Below, in pieces: positions 7,387 to 16,275 of a DNA stretch of 64,000 nt. The notes beneath the pieces were generated by a model, which was not told the DNA's origin, made no database searches, and worked only from the letters and a program-made list of their open reading frames with translations. The stretch lies in assembly GCF_011058155.1 (NCBI RefSeq), contig NZ_JAALFC010000011.1, positions 16,752 to 80,751 of the forward strand. Reading direction: 5' to 3'. Made by a program: the position numbers and the translations under genes. Numbering within the stretch: the first letter of the stretch is position 1; every line of letters begins with the position of its first letter. Origin of the DNA: Litoribacterium kuwaitense. Lineage in GTDB: Bacteria; Bacillota; Bacilli; Bacillales; DSM-28697.

Positions 7387-7732
7387 CGATCGTCATCTCC
7401 TCCCGAGCCGTCGGACGGATAAATGATCCACGGTTTGATTGACTTGCTTCTAAATCTTCGATAAGCAGCAAAACTTCTGCAATAACTTGATATAGCTGAG
7501 GTGGCACTTGATCACCAAGATCAACCGCGAGTAAATCTGCGAGCAGTCCTGGATTTTCTTCGAGATGAATGTGATTGTGTTTGGCAAGCTCGATTAATTC
7601 TGCGGCTACTCGACCGTGTCCTTGGGCAACGACTTTCGGGCTTTGTCCTGACTGCTCATCATATTTCAGAACAGCAGCTGAAGGCCCCCGACGATCTTTC
7701 ATTTGTTTAGTATGATGATAAGCATACTTCAT
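7379..7732 (-). CDS. FlhB C-terminal-domain paralogue (YlqH-like, EscU/YscU type)
   Basis: The 117-residue soluble protein resembles the cytoplasmic C-terminal domain of the type III export switch FlhB: AAVLKYDEQSGQSPKVVAQGHG, AELIELAKHNHIHLEENPGL and LYQVIAEVLLLI. It lacks the membrane part and the NPTH self-cleavage motif, as in B. subtilis YlqH. Stand-alone FlhB-C paralogues can partly replace FlhB-C in substrate switching in other bacteria. It overlaps the FliK-like gene at its start (ATGA type, 7729-7732) and the FliS-like gene at its end. In B. subtilis ylqG-ylqH lie far from hag; here the pair heads the hag operon, supporting a flagellar export role. Confidence 0.8.
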   Translation of the reverse strand: MKYAYHHTKQMKDRRGPSAAVLKYDEQSGQSPKVVAQGHGRVAAELIELAKHNHIHLEENPGLLADLLAVDLGDQVPPQLYQVIAEVLLLIEDLEASQSNRGSFIRPTAREEMTIDE

Positions 7733-9873
7733 ATCGAAACGTCATACCCCTTTTGCTCAGCTCCGGCTTTGCTGTTTGTAGACTTAGACGTCTGGGCGTG
7801 GTCGCTTGCCTCTGTCTTTGTTTTTTGCAAAGGTTCAAACCGCATTCCTGATACGTTATAGCCTATATCAGCCAATCGTTCCTCTGTCTTTTTTAAGAGT
7901 GGCGCTACTGCTTCACTAAGATGAGGCGTGTTATTTTGAATGGTTACAGTCAAGTTTCGGCTTTGACTCGTCACATGAATCGCTACTTCGCCTAAATGCT
8001 CTGTTTCGAGCATGAAGGTCACGTTGCAGTTTTCCCAATCAACCCGCTCTCCTTGGTTACGCCCCTTAACATATACTTGCATGTCCCCTGCCTTTTGCCC
8101 AAGCATGGTCGGCAAACTAAAGAACAAATGCTGTAACGAACCTTGATCAGGCTTGCTTAAAAGTTGCTGTCCGTTCAATTTAAGCAGTTGACTTTCGGCA
8201 GCTGACTTGGCAGACGCATCTGCATCTGTCCCCCATTGTTGCAAGAGGAACGCCTTTAAGCTTCGCTGCGATTGCTCCATCGCTTGAGCATCGTTGCGGA
8301 CGAGCGCTTTGGCGACGTCTGCCTCATATGTCATCCCTAACTGACGGACTTGCTCAAGCACTTGGCGTCCTGATCCGAAAACTTGTGCTGCCTGTGGTTG
8401 CCGTAACAGCGGCTCCTCTTTTTGTAAAAAAGCTCCCTCTGTTTGCACAAAACGTTGCAAACGTTGCTCGGACGGCCGAAACTGAACACTTTCCAACAAA
8501 CGTTGCACTTGGTTCACAATCCGCTTCGCTTCAACAGCGTCTCCTCGCTGCAATGCTGTCCGTGCCTCGGTGAGCTGGCTGCTCGCTTTCATCAATTCTT
8601 TTTCAGTTTTCATATCCGCATAAAGCATTGCATCGCCTTTTAAAAGCTGATGATCGAGTTTGCGTATAGACGCTTCCAATAGATTTTGGCGCGACTCGTG
8701 TGGGACTGGAGTATTGTTTTGAAACAACGTTAATTGTCGCAGTAAAAAGCGTTGGTCATTCTTAAACGAAGCTTCTGCTTCTGCCATATGTTGTGTCACT
8801 TTTGTAACGAGAAACGTCTTTACATCAGGGGTCACTTGTAATTGATCTGCTAGCTGAGCAACGTAGTTTGCTGAATTGATTAGCATTTGTTGGGCTGGTG
8901 CCTGGCTGGGCAGTTGAGCGAGTGCTTTTTCTAAGATTCCGCGTGCGGAAAGCTCTCTCCCTGTTTCATAAGCATTCCTCGCTTGTTCGACAGCCTTTGT
9001 CAGCATTGGCTGAAGAGGTTCGTCTGCTTCGTGAATACGACGAGTCCATTCATGTAAAACGTCTGACATGTTAGACTGTAACATCGCTTTTGTAAGTGCC
9101 TCTTTGACCAGCCCTGCTGTTTGTGTGTCCGTACCAGCAGCTGAAAGCATCGGTATAAAACGTTGGAACGTTTGCATCTGCTCCTGAAACCCTTTGATAA
9201 CGGATGAAGGCGCAGCATGCTGAGTAAGTATTTGCTCGAGCATTCGCTGCGCTTCCGCCTTATTTCCTTGAGCAAAGAGCTTTTGAATTTGCTGAAGGTT
9301 CGCCTCTATTTCAGCTTGTGCCGAAAGAGGCAGCCTCGTGAACCATTGTTCAACTTCCGAAGCCATTCCATTAAGATTTGACGATGTACCTATTCCATAC
9401 TCGACCGACGGTGATAATGCGGCACGAACGGCTTTTAAATGCGCTTCAGTCACTGGCAATTGTTTTTTTCCTAACGCTTGAAGCCACTCGTCTACACGAT
9501 CCGCTTCTCCGGGATGAGTTTGTATAAATCGGTGAAGTGCTTCGGTCTCTGAAGCAGACATGTGCCTCCCAAGTGCAGGGTGAGGAGCTGATTGAGATGG
9601 TCTCGTGCTTTCTTGTGCCACATTGCTCTGACGAGCGTCTACGACACTCACTTCAAGCACACCGTTTTTCATGCCATGCACCTTTACAGTTGTAGCACCT
9701 TCTTGGAACGAGCCTTCTTTTGCAGTCGCCAAGTAGTCTTTTCCATCCAGACGAATGGTAGCTTCACTTGCTGAAGTAACGTTCGTCACTTTAACTGAAG
9801 CAATACGATTAGACTTTACATCTGGAGTTGACGATTGGAGGCTGTTCATAGCAGATTGTTGGATGTGCGTCAT
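7729..9873 (-). CDS. FliK-like C-terminal domain protein (YlqG-like)
   Basis: The 714-residue protein has an N-terminal beta-rich segment (about 25-85), a long helical, Gln/Ala-rich middle with tetratricopeptide-like repeats of the form AxxxxxxGxxxEAQRMLEQ and EAKRIVNQVQRLL, and a C-terminal domain (about 590-690) with VTFMLETEHLGEVAIHVTSQ and VAPLLKKTEERLADIGYNV. The last matches the Flg_hook domain of hook-length protein FliK, which interacts with FlhB-C. Its partner gene encodes an FlhB-C paralogue with overlapping start/stop. The ATG follows GAGAGGGG. It is the first gene after the SigD promoter at 9910-9936. It may be a secreted ruler-like or regulatory partner of the switch; no experiment is known to me. 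Confidence 0.7.
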   Translation of the reverse strand: MTHIQQSAMNSLQSSTPDVKSNRIASVKVTNVTSASEATIRLDGKDYLATAKEGSFQEGATTVKVHGMKNGVLEVSVVDARQSNVAQESTRPSQSAPHPALGRHMSASETEALHRFIQTHPGEADRVDEWLQALGKKQLPVTEAHLKAVRAALSPSVEYGIGTSSNLNGMASEVEQWFTRLPLSAQAEIEANLQQIQKLFAQGNKAEAQRMLEQILTQHAAPSSVIKGFQEQMQTFQRFIPMLSAAGTDTQTAGLVKEALTKAMLQSNMSDVLHEWTRRIHEADEPLQPMLTKAVEQARNAYETGRELSARGILEKALAQLPSQAPAQQMLINSANYVAQLADQLQVTPDVKTFLVTKVTQHMAEAEASFKNDQRFLLRQLTLFQNNTPVPHESRQNLLEASIRKLDHQLLKGDAMLYADMKTEKELMKASSQLTEARTALQRGDAVEAKRIVNQVQRLLESVQFRPSEQRLQRFVQTEGAFLQKEEPLLRQPQAAQVFGSGRQVLEQVRQLGMTYEADVAKALVRNDAQAMEQSQRSLKAFLLQQWGTDADASAKSAAESQLLKLNGQQLLSKPDQGSLQHLFFSLPTMLGQKAGDMQVYVKGRNQGERVDWENCNVTFMLETEHLGEVAIHVTSQSRNLTVTIQNNTPHLSEAVAPLLKKTEERLADIGYNVSGMRFEPLQKTKTEASDHAQTSKSTNSKAGAEQKGYDVSI

Positions 9874-9909
9874 ACCCCTACCCCTCTCCTCGAGATTTTC
9901 CTATCTTTA

Positions 9910-9936
9910 CTATCGGTTGTTCTGCTTATTTTTTTA
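9910..9936 (-). promoter_or_regulatory. SigD promoter of the late flagellar (hag) operon
   Basis: On the minus strand TAAA (9933-9936), 15 bases and ACCGATAG (9910-9917) match the SigD consensus TAAA-N15-GCCGATAT at all core positions but two. It lies about 35 bases before the first gene of the operon ending with fliT. Confidence 0.75.
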
Positions 9937-10042
9937 GCGAATGGAGAGAAAAAAGAAAATATGTAACGTGCGTGTAGAGAAAGCTGATTTTTAATTTTTT
10001 CTGCACTTTTTCAGCGCCCGTTTAGCATTTTCTTTCATCTGT

Positions 10043-10120
10043 TAGCCCAGACGCGAATAAAACAATTGTGCATGAGGGGACGAGTGAGCACGCGGCCGAC
10101 GGATGAAAGCGTTTGGCAAC
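10043..10120 (+). repeat. Dispersed intergenic repeat, copy 1
   Basis: Shares the landmarks GACGCGAATA, GACGAGTGAGC and the near-identical tail CGACGGATGAAAGCGTTTGG with copy 2 at 10156-10240. It is non-coding. The gap 9937-10250 contains only these two copies and AT-rich sequence. Confidence 0.6.
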
Positions 10121-10155
10121 ACCCTCATTCTCAGCCTTGTTTGAAAACGCTTGTC

Positions 10156-10240
10156 AGACTAGGCGCGAAAGCGAGCGATGACGCGAATAGAACCTTAGGA
10201 CAAGTGAGCTGAGCAACGACGGATGAAAGCGTTTGGCAAC
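10156..10240 (+). repeat. Dispersed intergenic repeat, copy 2
   Basis: Contains GCGAATAGAACCTT, CAAGTGAG, AGCAACGACGGAT and GAAAGCGTTTGGCAAC. It resembles copy 1 directly upstream and a third copy at 23012-23109. No coding potential is seen. Confidence 0.65.
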
Positions 10241-10251
10241 AGGCTGAGGTC

Positions 10252-10286
10252 ATAAAAAAGGCACCATCCCGCAATTCGGACGTGCC
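10252..10286 (-). terminator. Terminator of the flgM-csrA operon
   Basis: On the minus strand GGCAC...GTGCC with an inner TCC/GGG pairing (10260-10286) precedes six T. It lies 15 bases after the csrA stop. Confidence 0.85.
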
Positions 10287-10301
10287 ATCAGTTCGTCACC
10301 T

Positions 10302-10526
10302 CTATGATGAACTATGTTTTAAAGCCTCAATCAAATGGGCCGGCGCGCTGACCGCCTCCGTATTTTCCTCTTGAATATTGACATATACTTCTCGCCTATG
10401 AATGTCGATATGCTTCGGAGCATTAATGCCTAACTTGATTTGATCACCATCGATCGACACGATTTTCACTTCGATATCATCACCAATTTGAATTGCTTCA
10501 TGGAGCTTCCGGGTCAATACGAGCAT
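10302..10526 (-). CDS. csrA: Translational regulator CsrA
   Basis: The 74-residue RNA-binding homodimer begins [20 protein letters not shown], with the conserved [17 protein letters not shown]. In B. subtilis CsrA represses hag translation by binding its leader and is released by FliW. The gene overlaps fliW by 13 bases and ends the operon. The C-terminal extension after the RxE region is typical of Bacilli and is where FliW binds. Confidence 0.97.
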   Translation of the reverse strand: MLVLTRKLHEAIQIGDDIEVKIVSIDGDQIKLGINAPKHIDIHRREVYVNIQEENTEAVSAPAHLIEALKHSSS

Positions 10527-10966
10527 TCCGCTGCCTCCTTTTCCTTTGGAAACAATGGATGGCGCGTCTGATATGCTTCATACTCTAACACCGTTTGCCG
10601 TGCTTGACGGGTGCGTTGATTGATCACGATTGGCGCTTTTAAATTCACTGTTGACGTATTGAAAGGATCCCGCAAAGTGACGACTACATAAACCGCTACT
10701 TCCTCCCGCGATTGAATATCAAGAGCTTGCTTCGTATGGTCCTCCAGCTTAAATTGATAGTCGTTATAAAATAGAAATGGATTTGTCACAACAAAAGCGA
10801 CTTCTTTCGTCTTGACAGACTGAAGAACATAATAAGGCGTTTCTTCTCCAAATGGTAAGAGCACAAAAGCTCTTTCATCTGTAAAGCCAGGTAACCCTCC
10901 AGAAAAATGCAAATGGTCCGGCTCAGGAACTGTGATAGTTCCATGATATTTCGTCTCAATATGCAT
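10514..10966 (-). CDS. fliW: Flagellar assembly factor FliW
   Basis: The 150-residue beta-barrel protein binds flagellin or CsrA, coupling flagellin secretion to its translation. Conserved parts are [19 protein letters not shown] near the N-terminus, the central [14 protein letters not shown] and [16 protein letters not shown]. It lies between DUF6470 and csrA, overlapping the latter, so the two antagonists are made together. Length is normal. Confidence 0.95.
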   Translation of the reverse strand: MHIETKYHGTITVPEPDHLHFSGGLPGFTDERAFVLLPFGEETPYYVLQSVKTKEVAFVVTNPFLFYNDYQFKLEDHTKQALDIQSREEVAVYVVVTLRDPFNTSTVNLKAPIVINQRTRQARQTVLEYEAYQTRHPLFPKEKEAAECSY

Positions 10967-11006
10967 ATGGCTCGCTCCTCCTACGTCACTTTGATCATTT
11001 TTACTG

Positions 11007-11561
11007 TTAGCGTACCACAGATATGGACAGGGTTGGCGCTTTTTTCAAGTATGTACGAACACTTCCCGGCTCGTATAAATGAATGGGTTTTTGTGGCTCA
11101 ACGTTAATCTGTGGTGAGTGTGAGGTGACATCTATGGATAACTCGCCCCGTCTCGCGCGAATTGAAACACTAAATGGCTCGGGAATCCAACCAATATTAA
11201 ATTCATATTGTGGCATAAAATGTTTTTCTGCAGCCTGACGGTTTAATGGATCACCACCGCGTTCAATTTTCATCAACTCATCCCCTGCAGAAGCAATATC
11301 CCCTATAAACGCAAGGGCTGATTGCTGTCCTCTATCGGCCGATTTTTCAATCGCACGCCTTACCGAAAAAAGCCCCATACTTTCCCAAGCACGTGTCTGG
11401 TCGATTTGTAGTGAAGCTGGTTCGCTTTGAATTCGCACCGTTGCTTTTGGTTGACGAATAGACATTTCTGCTTTTGGCTGGCGTATCGTCTGCTGTGGTT
11501 GTGTCGTGTGAATGCCAAGTTGAGCATCGGTCGATTTTATTTGTAAACGGGGCATATCCAT
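11007..11561 (-). CDS. DUF6470 (YviE-like) flagellar operon protein
   Basis: The 184-residue protein consists of short beta-rich repeats near the N-terminus (LQIKSTDAQLGIHT, MSIRQPKATVRIQSEPASLQI) and a C-terminal NIGWIPEPFSVSIRARRGELSIDVTSHSPQINVE. It corresponds to YviE, present between flgL and fliW in many Bacillaceae; function is unknown. A nested hairpin (11595-11636) separates it from flgL. Confidence 0.85.
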   Translation of the reverse strand: MDMPRLQIKSTDAQLGIHTTQPQQTIRQPKAEMSIRQPKATVRIQSEPASLQIDQTRAWESMGLFSVRRAIEKSADRGQQSALAFIGDIASAGDELMKIERGGDPLNRQAAEKHFMPQYEFNIGWIPEPFSVSIRARRGELSIDVTSHSPQINVEPQKPIHLYEPGSVRTYLKKAPTLSISVVR

Positions 11562-11594
11562 TATTTCACCTTCTCATACACAAAATTTAAAACA

Positions 11595-11636
11595 CCCGCC
11601 AATAATGTTACTCAATGCAACCGTAACCATGGCGGG
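11595..11636 (-). terminator. Intercistronic nested hairpin after flgL
   Basis: On the minus strand CCCGCCA...TGGCGGG encloses a second stem GTTAC...GTAAC and is followed by a T-rich run (TGTTTTAAATTTT). It may be a partial terminator or an mRNA stabiliser that lowers expression of the DUF6470-fliW-csrA end of the operon. Confidence 0.5.
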
Positions 11637-11644
11637 ACGCATAC

Positions 11645-12535
11645 TTATCTTAGAAAATCCATGAGGCTCGGCTGCATGATACGCGCACCTACTGAAAGCG
11701 CCGCTCGATGAACCGTTTCCTGCATTTTTAGTTCTGTGATGACTTTTTCAATATCAGCGTCTTCATTTTTAGACAACACTTCGGTGGCAAACAAATGCTG
11801 AGAATCCATACGATCCTTGACAAGGTCAACACGGTTCGTCCGTGCTCCAACTTCTGCCCGCTCAGCAGTCAAGTCCCCTAAGTAATTGTCAATCTTATCA
11901 AGCATTCCATCCATGTCACTGTTTTCCGTATCGGACAAGGCTGCTTTTAAATCATCGAGCATGTTAAAAAGGTCTTCATTAAATAAATCTTCCGCTTTTG
12001 TACTAATATCAATTTTGACACCTTTAGATACTTCTACTTCATATGGCTGCTGACCCGTCATGTATGGAGGTGGATCACCACCAGCTGGACGGCTTTCATC
12101 GATCGGAGGTGTCTCTGTGTTTGTGCCATTAAAAATATAGCGCCCACCAAATTGGGTATTGGCTATATCTATGAGGTCTTCACGAAGCTCAGCAACTTCT
12201 TTTTCGATTTTCGCCTGATCTCCTGCGGATACAGGACCATTATTTGCCTGAACGACGAGGTCACGAATTCGTTTCATTGCGTTATCGGCGTGAGCAAGAC
12301 TCGTATCCGTATTATCAAGCCAGCTTTGCGCGTGAGAGACATTTTTTTGAAATTGTTTAATTTCAGCTAAACTTTCACGGTAGGCGATGCCTTTCATCGC
12401 CACGACTGGATCTTGCGAAGGCTTACTAATTTTCCGGTTCGAATAAAGCTGGTTTTGCAACTCGCCTAAACGACCGTAGCTCTGACCAATATTTCGCAAC
12501 ATATTTCCTGCCAGCATCGATTGCGTCACTCTCAT
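11645..12535 (-). CDS. flgL: Hook-filament junction protein FlgL (HAP3)
   Basis: The 296-residue secreted protein joins the hook (via FlgK) to the filament. It has flagellin-like N- and C-terminal helical domains: MRVTQSMLAGNMLRNIGQSY with LYSNRKISKPSQDPV, and C-terminal TELKMQETVHRAALSVGARIMQPSLMDFLR. Length is typical. It starts 6 bases after the flgK stop, implying coupling. Confidence 0.95.
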   Translation of the reverse strand: MRVTQSMLAGNMLRNIGQSYGRLGELQNQLYSNRKISKPSQDPVVAMKGIAYRESLAEIKQFQKNVSHAQSWLDNTDTSLAHADNAMKRIRDLVVQANNGPVSAGDQAKIEKEVAELREDLIDIANTQFGGRYIFNGTNTETPPIDESRPAGGDPPPYMTGQQPYEVEVSKGVKIDISTKAEDLFNEDLFNMLDDLKAALSDTENSDMDGMLDKIDNYLGDLTAERAEVGARTNRVDLVKDRMDSQHLFATEVLSKNEDADIEKVITELKMQETVHRAALSVGARIMQPSLMDFLR

Positions 12536-12541
12536 GTTACG

Positions 12542-14113
12542 TTACCTCCCTACGCGGCCCATGCCATTGATGATCCGATCGAGCATTTCATCGACAGTTG
12601 TCATGCTTCTTGCCGCAGCATTGTACGCATGCTGAAATTTGACCATATTCGTAATTTCTTCATCTAGTAAAACACCACTAATCGATTGACGGCCTTGGTC
12701 CACTGTGAGTAAAGCAAGCTCTGCATTCTCAAGCAATGTTTGCGACTCTTTCGTCGTCGTTCCCATATCACCAATCATTTTCTCATAATAATCGGTAAAG
12801 CTTGCTTCCACGCCATTGCCAAAATCCAGATCAGCTTTCATTAAATCGGCTAGCGCCTGCGCGTTGCCACCATCTCCACTGCCGATATCATTGCCAGGAG
12901 ATGCGGCAGCGATTAAATTATAGTCATTCATAATCTCCTCTGAAACTGTGATTTGCCCTGCAAAACCTTTCATTGTCGCAGGCATTTGATTATTGTCACC
13001 GACAAAGAACGGATTATCTGCCCCGACGGTTCCGCCATTGATTTCCGTTAATGTTTGACCTTTTTCATGCTGCTCATTAAAGGCCGTCGCAAACGTAAAG
13101 GCCATTCGGTCGAGCTCTGCAAGCATGTCTGGATAAATCCCCTTCACTTGTCCACCGATTTCAAAACCAAACGATTCAATTTTTGCCTTTAATGTGCCCA
13201 TCGGAATCGCAACATCTGCTTGCCCATTAAAGGAGTAACTTTTGTCTCCTACAGAAAAGCCAGTAGCAGCTTGTTCACTATCGCTAAATTGAACTTCCAT
13301 TTCTTGAGTGGAATTGGTTTTTCCATTTAGTAAAACGATCGGAGGGTCATAGGATAAACCGCTGTCTTGAACGATTTCAATGCTCATTTTCCCTTCTGCA
13401 ACTTCAGAAGCATTTGCTCCCGGTTGAATTAATTCTGTTTTTATATTCACTAAAGAAGACAGCTCATCCACCAACATGTCTCTTTGGTCATACAAACCAT
13501 TAGGAACATCACCGTGAGGCTCGATTTTACCGATTTCCTGATTAATTTGATTTATACGGGTCAAAATGGAATTAATATCAAAAGTTGTCTGCTGTATTTC
13601 TTCTTTCGCCTGATTTTGATATTCAACGATGCTGTCATGTAAATAGTTAAACGTGTTTGCCAACGCCATACCCTTCTGGCGTACGACACTACGAGCGCCA
13701 AGGTTTTCACCGTTAGTGGCCAGCACTTGCATTGAGTCCCAAAACTCATTAAACGTGCTCGCAAGACCATCTTCACTTGGCTCATTCATTAAGCCTTCAA
13801 GACGGCTCAATGAATCGTAACGATTTCCCCAATAGGTGGTCTTCGTATATTCTGTTCGGAAACGCTGGTCTAAGAAAGCATTGCGAACACGTTGAACGTC
13901 AGTGCCTTCGACTCCCGTACCCATATGACCTGGAATCAATGGTCGATTTCGTCCAACAGAAGGAAAGCCGTCTGTTGCAACTAAATTAACGCGCTGGCGT
14001 GTATAACCTGGCGTGTTGGCATTGGCTACATTATGATTGATCGTTTGTAACGAATATTGTTGAGCACGCAAGCCTCTTAGGGCAGTCTCAAGCCCATGAA
14101 AAGTAGATGTCAA
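12542..14113 (-). CDS. flgK: Hook-associated protein FlgK (HAP1)
   Basis: The 523-residue protein caps the hook and connects to FlgL. The N-terminal rod/hook motif (TALRGLRAQQYSLQTINHNVANANTPGYTRQ) and the C-terminal SGVLLDEEITNMVKFQHAYNAAARSMTTVDEML are diagnostic. The middle is variable, length normal. flgN, its export chaperone, lies directly upstream. Confidence 0.97.
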   Translation of the reverse strand: MTSTFHGLETALRGLRAQQYSLQTINHNVANANTPGYTRQRVNLVATDGFPSVGRNRPLIPGHMGTGVEGTDVQRVRNAFLDQRFRTEYTKTTYWGNRYDSLSRLEGLMNEPSEDGLASTFNEFWDSMQVLATNGENLGARSVVRQKGMALANTFNYLHDSIVEYQNQAKEEIQQTTFDINSILTRINQINQEIGKIEPHGDVPNGLYDQRDMLVDELSSLVNIKTELIQPGANASEVAEGKMSIEIVQDSGLSYDPPIVLLNGKTNSTQEMEVQFSDSEQAATGFSVGDKSYSFNGQADVAIPMGTLKAKIESFGFEIGGQVKGIYPDMLAELDRMAFTFATAFNEQHEKGQTLTEINGGTVGADNPFFVGDNNQMPATMKGFAGQITVSEEIMNDYNLIAAASPGNDIGSGDGGNAQALADLMKADLDFGNGVEASFTDYYEKMIGDMGTTTKESQTLLENAELALLTVDQGRQSISGVLLDEEITNMVKFQHAYNAAARSMTTVDEMLDRIINGMGRVGR

Positions 14114-14124
14114 TGCAAGTCCCC

Positions 14125-14565
14125 CTATGCTTTTGAATCAAATGTACGAATGGGCGGTGCAGTCGTCTGTTGGTTTGGATCATATGTATAATCAGTAGCT
14201 GGCGGCAATGCCCAATCGATGGTCTGATGAACAAAGTGCAAGGATTGCTCGACAAGCTTCTGATTCTCATCGTTTAGTAAACGTAGCGTATTCATCGTCT
14301 CTAATAATTGGGCAAGGTCACCGCGCGCAGCTTGCTCAGCGTCAGGCTCCATATCGGACAACCCATGCTCGATGTGATGCATACCGTTCTCTTGCATATG
14401 CTTCCAAATCGCATTCACTTGGTCAATACACACTTTTTCACGAGCGGTCATTTCTTGTAGTCTTTCCATGTTGTTCTCTAAAAGGACAACACGTTTAGAG
14501 CGAGCAATCTCAAGCAGCTCGATATGGATAAAGTGTAATTGCTGGAGCATCTCCACGATTGTCAT
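14125..14565 (-). CDS. flgN: FlgN family flagellar chaperone
   Basis: The 146-residue helical protein (MTIVEMLQQLHFIHIELLEIARSK..) is in the conserved flgM-flgN-flgK order. FlgN chaperones FlgK and FlgL. The start at 14565 overlaps the flgM stop as ATGA and follows GGGGGACGG, so it is preferred over the ATG at 14589 inside flgM. Confidence 0.88.
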   Translation of the reverse strand: MTIVEMLQQLHFIHIELLEIARSKRVVLLENNMERLQEMTAREKVCIDQVNAIWKHMQENGMHHIEHGLSDMEPDAEQAARGDLAQLLETMNTLRLLNDENQKLVEQSLHFVHQTIDWALPPATDYTYDPNQQTTAPPIRTFDSKA

Positions 14566-14867
14566 TGATCCGTCCCCCGAGGGTTCCAATAGTCAAACAT
14601 CTTCTGAGCGGTCTTTAATAAATCTTTATCATAAGTCCCCTGATCAATTTGCTCTTTTAGTTTTTCAAGTTTAGCAGTACGGTCTTCATCAAGCGTCTGA
14701 CTCATTTGCATGATTTTTGCCTCTTTAGAAATATCAATAGAATCATTAGCTATCCGCTGGGAAAGCTCTTTTTGTTGCGCGTTTTCTGCCTTGCTGTCTT
14801 GTGAAGCATTCTCTTTATTTTGAATGTATAGTGAAGATGACAGCGATTGGTAAGGATTGATTTTCAA
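14562..14867 (-). CDS. flgM: Anti-sigma-D factor FlgM
   Basis: FlgM (101 residues) holds SigD inactive until the hook is finished and late secretion removes the block. It begins (TTG start) KINPYQSLSSSLYIQNK; the C-terminal SigD-binding part is NDSIDISKEAKIMQMSQ.. to KMFDYWNPRG. TTG at 14867 lies 9 bases from AGAGGTG and gives the family N-terminus; a GTG at 14879 is possible but overlaps the upstream stop. It is co-transcribed with late genes from a SigD promoter, giving feedback. Confidence 0.93.
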   Translation of the reverse strand: MKINPYQSLSSSLYIQNKENASQDSKAENAQQKELSQRIANDSIDISKEAKIMQMSQTLDEDRTAKLEKLKEQIDQGTYDKDLLKTAQKMFDYWNPRGTDQ

Positions 14868-14875
14868 GCCTAAGT

Positions 14876-15307
14876 TCACCTCTCGTCTGGCTTATCGGAT
14901 TTACCGGACCATATATGATACGTGTGCCGGGATTCTGCTTTTACTCGTGCTGTACGTTCCTGCTCTTTATCAAAGGTCGCCAAATCTCTCGAGATTTCTT
15001 GACTGCAAGAGTCGCAAATCGTCCCTTGCTGAATCGCTTGACCACACCGTTCGCACGGATAACCTAAGTTTGGAAAATTAACGACACGCAAACGTCCTTT
15101 TTTGAGAAACTTTAATATCACAGGTTCTTCAACACCGGTTTTTTCCACAACTTCCTGCATATTAGCAGTCCGGTTTTTCCTTTGCTTTAAAAAAACGTGT
15201 ACACGATCGAAAAGCTCTTCTTCTTTTAGAAAACAACTGCGACAAACATCTTGGGTTGCTGTGCGATAAAATAAAGCGCCACAGCTAGGACAGTTGTCAA
15301 CCTCCAT
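14876..15307 (-). CDS. yvyF: YvyF-type flagellar operon protein (TIGR03826 family)
   Basis: The 143-residue protein has four Cys pairs (CPSCG, CRSC, CERCG, CDSC) forming two likely zinc sites around a helix-turn-helix-like middle (RTANMQEVVEKTGVEEPVILKFLKKGRL). It is the standard first gene before flgM in Bacilli; B. subtilis YvyF is a cytoplasmic regulator of flagellar genes. It follows the SigD promoter at 15334-15361. Confidence 0.9.
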   Translation of the reverse strand: MEVDNCPSCGALFYRTATQDVCRSCFLKEEELFDRVHVFLKQRKNRTANMQEVVEKTGVEEPVILKFLKKGRLRVVNFPNLGYPCERCGQAIQQGTICDSCSQEISRDLATFDKEQERTARVKAESRHTYHIWSGKSDKPDER

Positions 15308-15333
15308 GAAGTACCCCTCCAGTCTTAAACTTT

Positions 15334-15361
15334 ATATCGTCATATATAAAAATGAAGTTTA
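15334..15361 (-). promoter_or_regulatory. SigD promoter of the yvyF-flgM operon
   Basis: On the minus strand TAAA (15358-15361), 16 bases and GACGATAT (15334-15341) match the SigD consensus with one mismatch in the -10. It lies about 27 bases before the yvyF start. The rest of the gap up to comFC (15362-15597) shows nothing else. Confidence 0.75.
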
Positions 15362-15597
15362 GCATTTTAAACGGTTTTTTAGATGAAACACGACCATTGA
15401 CCTGTCTCACTTATATAAGTGTATACGATTTTAGGAGAAAACAGCTACAAAACGAAATATTTTATGAGCACTATAGAAATAGTCATTCTACACTTTTTCT
15501 AGTTATAGACTATAGTTGCTACTATGTCTCAGCCTGCGAGCGAAGCATTACAGAGTTAAAGCACTTGTCAATATGCACTCTTTTACTTGAGTCTGAT

Positions 15598-16275
15598 TCA
15601 AACACGAATCAATGTCATTGACGCAATTTCTCTCATTCCAGCTTGTTTTAAGTGAGCAGCTAACGCATGAACCGTCGCACCTGTCGTATATAAATCATCT
15701 ATAATGACCGCTTTCGTCGGTACATCTGCTTCTGTCACTTCAAAATGTATTTTCGCTTCCATGCGAGCATGTCTCGTTTTTTTACTTTGCGCTTCTGCAC
15801 TGATTCGGTCTACACCACGCCAGATACGAGCGCCTGTAAAAAGAGCCAGCTGCTCAGCTTGGTTAAATTTTCTTCTTCTTTTTCGTTCATTGTTAACTGG
15901 AACAGGAATCACTACGGTAAATTGACGTGAAAAGACATGCTGAAAGGCGTTGTTAAAAACAGGGGAAAGCACTTCTCCAAGCTGATAGTCACCACGATAC
16001 TTCCACTGGGCAATAAAGCCTTTCATAAAATCATTATATCGAAAAAGTGAATAGTTTCTCTGCAACGTGTGAGGGACAACGCCATTCCATTTTTCGCAAT
16101 CGCTGCAAATCTCTACTTCAACATCAGATTGTTTCATACAGCGAAAACAATATTGACCATCAATCGGCTCAAACTGCCGCTCGCATTCTTGACACAACCA
16201 TTGTGGCCTGCTGTTATACCAATCAAGCCATCCGCTTGATTTTGGAATCGGAAGACGACAATATAAACAATTCAT
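15598..16275 (-). CDS. comFC: ComF family competence protein ComFC
   Basis: The 225-residue protein has an N-terminal zinc region (CLYC, CQEC, CFRC, CSDC pairs) and a phosphoribosyltransferase-like domain with RKFNQAEQLA and the PRPP loop AVIIDDLYTTGAT. It is required for efficient natural transformation, working with the translocase ComFA. It overlaps comFA by 4 bases (ATGA), so the two are coupled. comFB, which lies between them in B. subtilis, is absent. Confidence 0.94.
   Translation of the reverse strand: MNCLYCRLPIPKSSGWLDWYNSRPQWLCQECERQFEPIDGQYCFRCMKQSDVEVEICSDCEKWNGVVPHTLQRNYSLFRYNDFMKGFIAQWKYRGDYQLGEVLSPVFNNAFQHVFSRQFTVVIPVPVNNERKRRRKFNQAEQLALFTGARIWRGVDRISAEAQSKKTRHARMEAKIHFEVTEADVPTKAVIIDDLYTTGATVHALAAHLKQAGMREIASMTLIRV

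Noticed and set aside
9000..9275. 91-residue minus-strand frame inside the FliK-like gene
   Set aside because: It is a shifted-frame shadow of a long well-formed gene.
10043..10240. Adjacent repeat copies as a possible CRISPR array
   Set aside because: Only two imperfect units with no uniform spacers and no cas genes.
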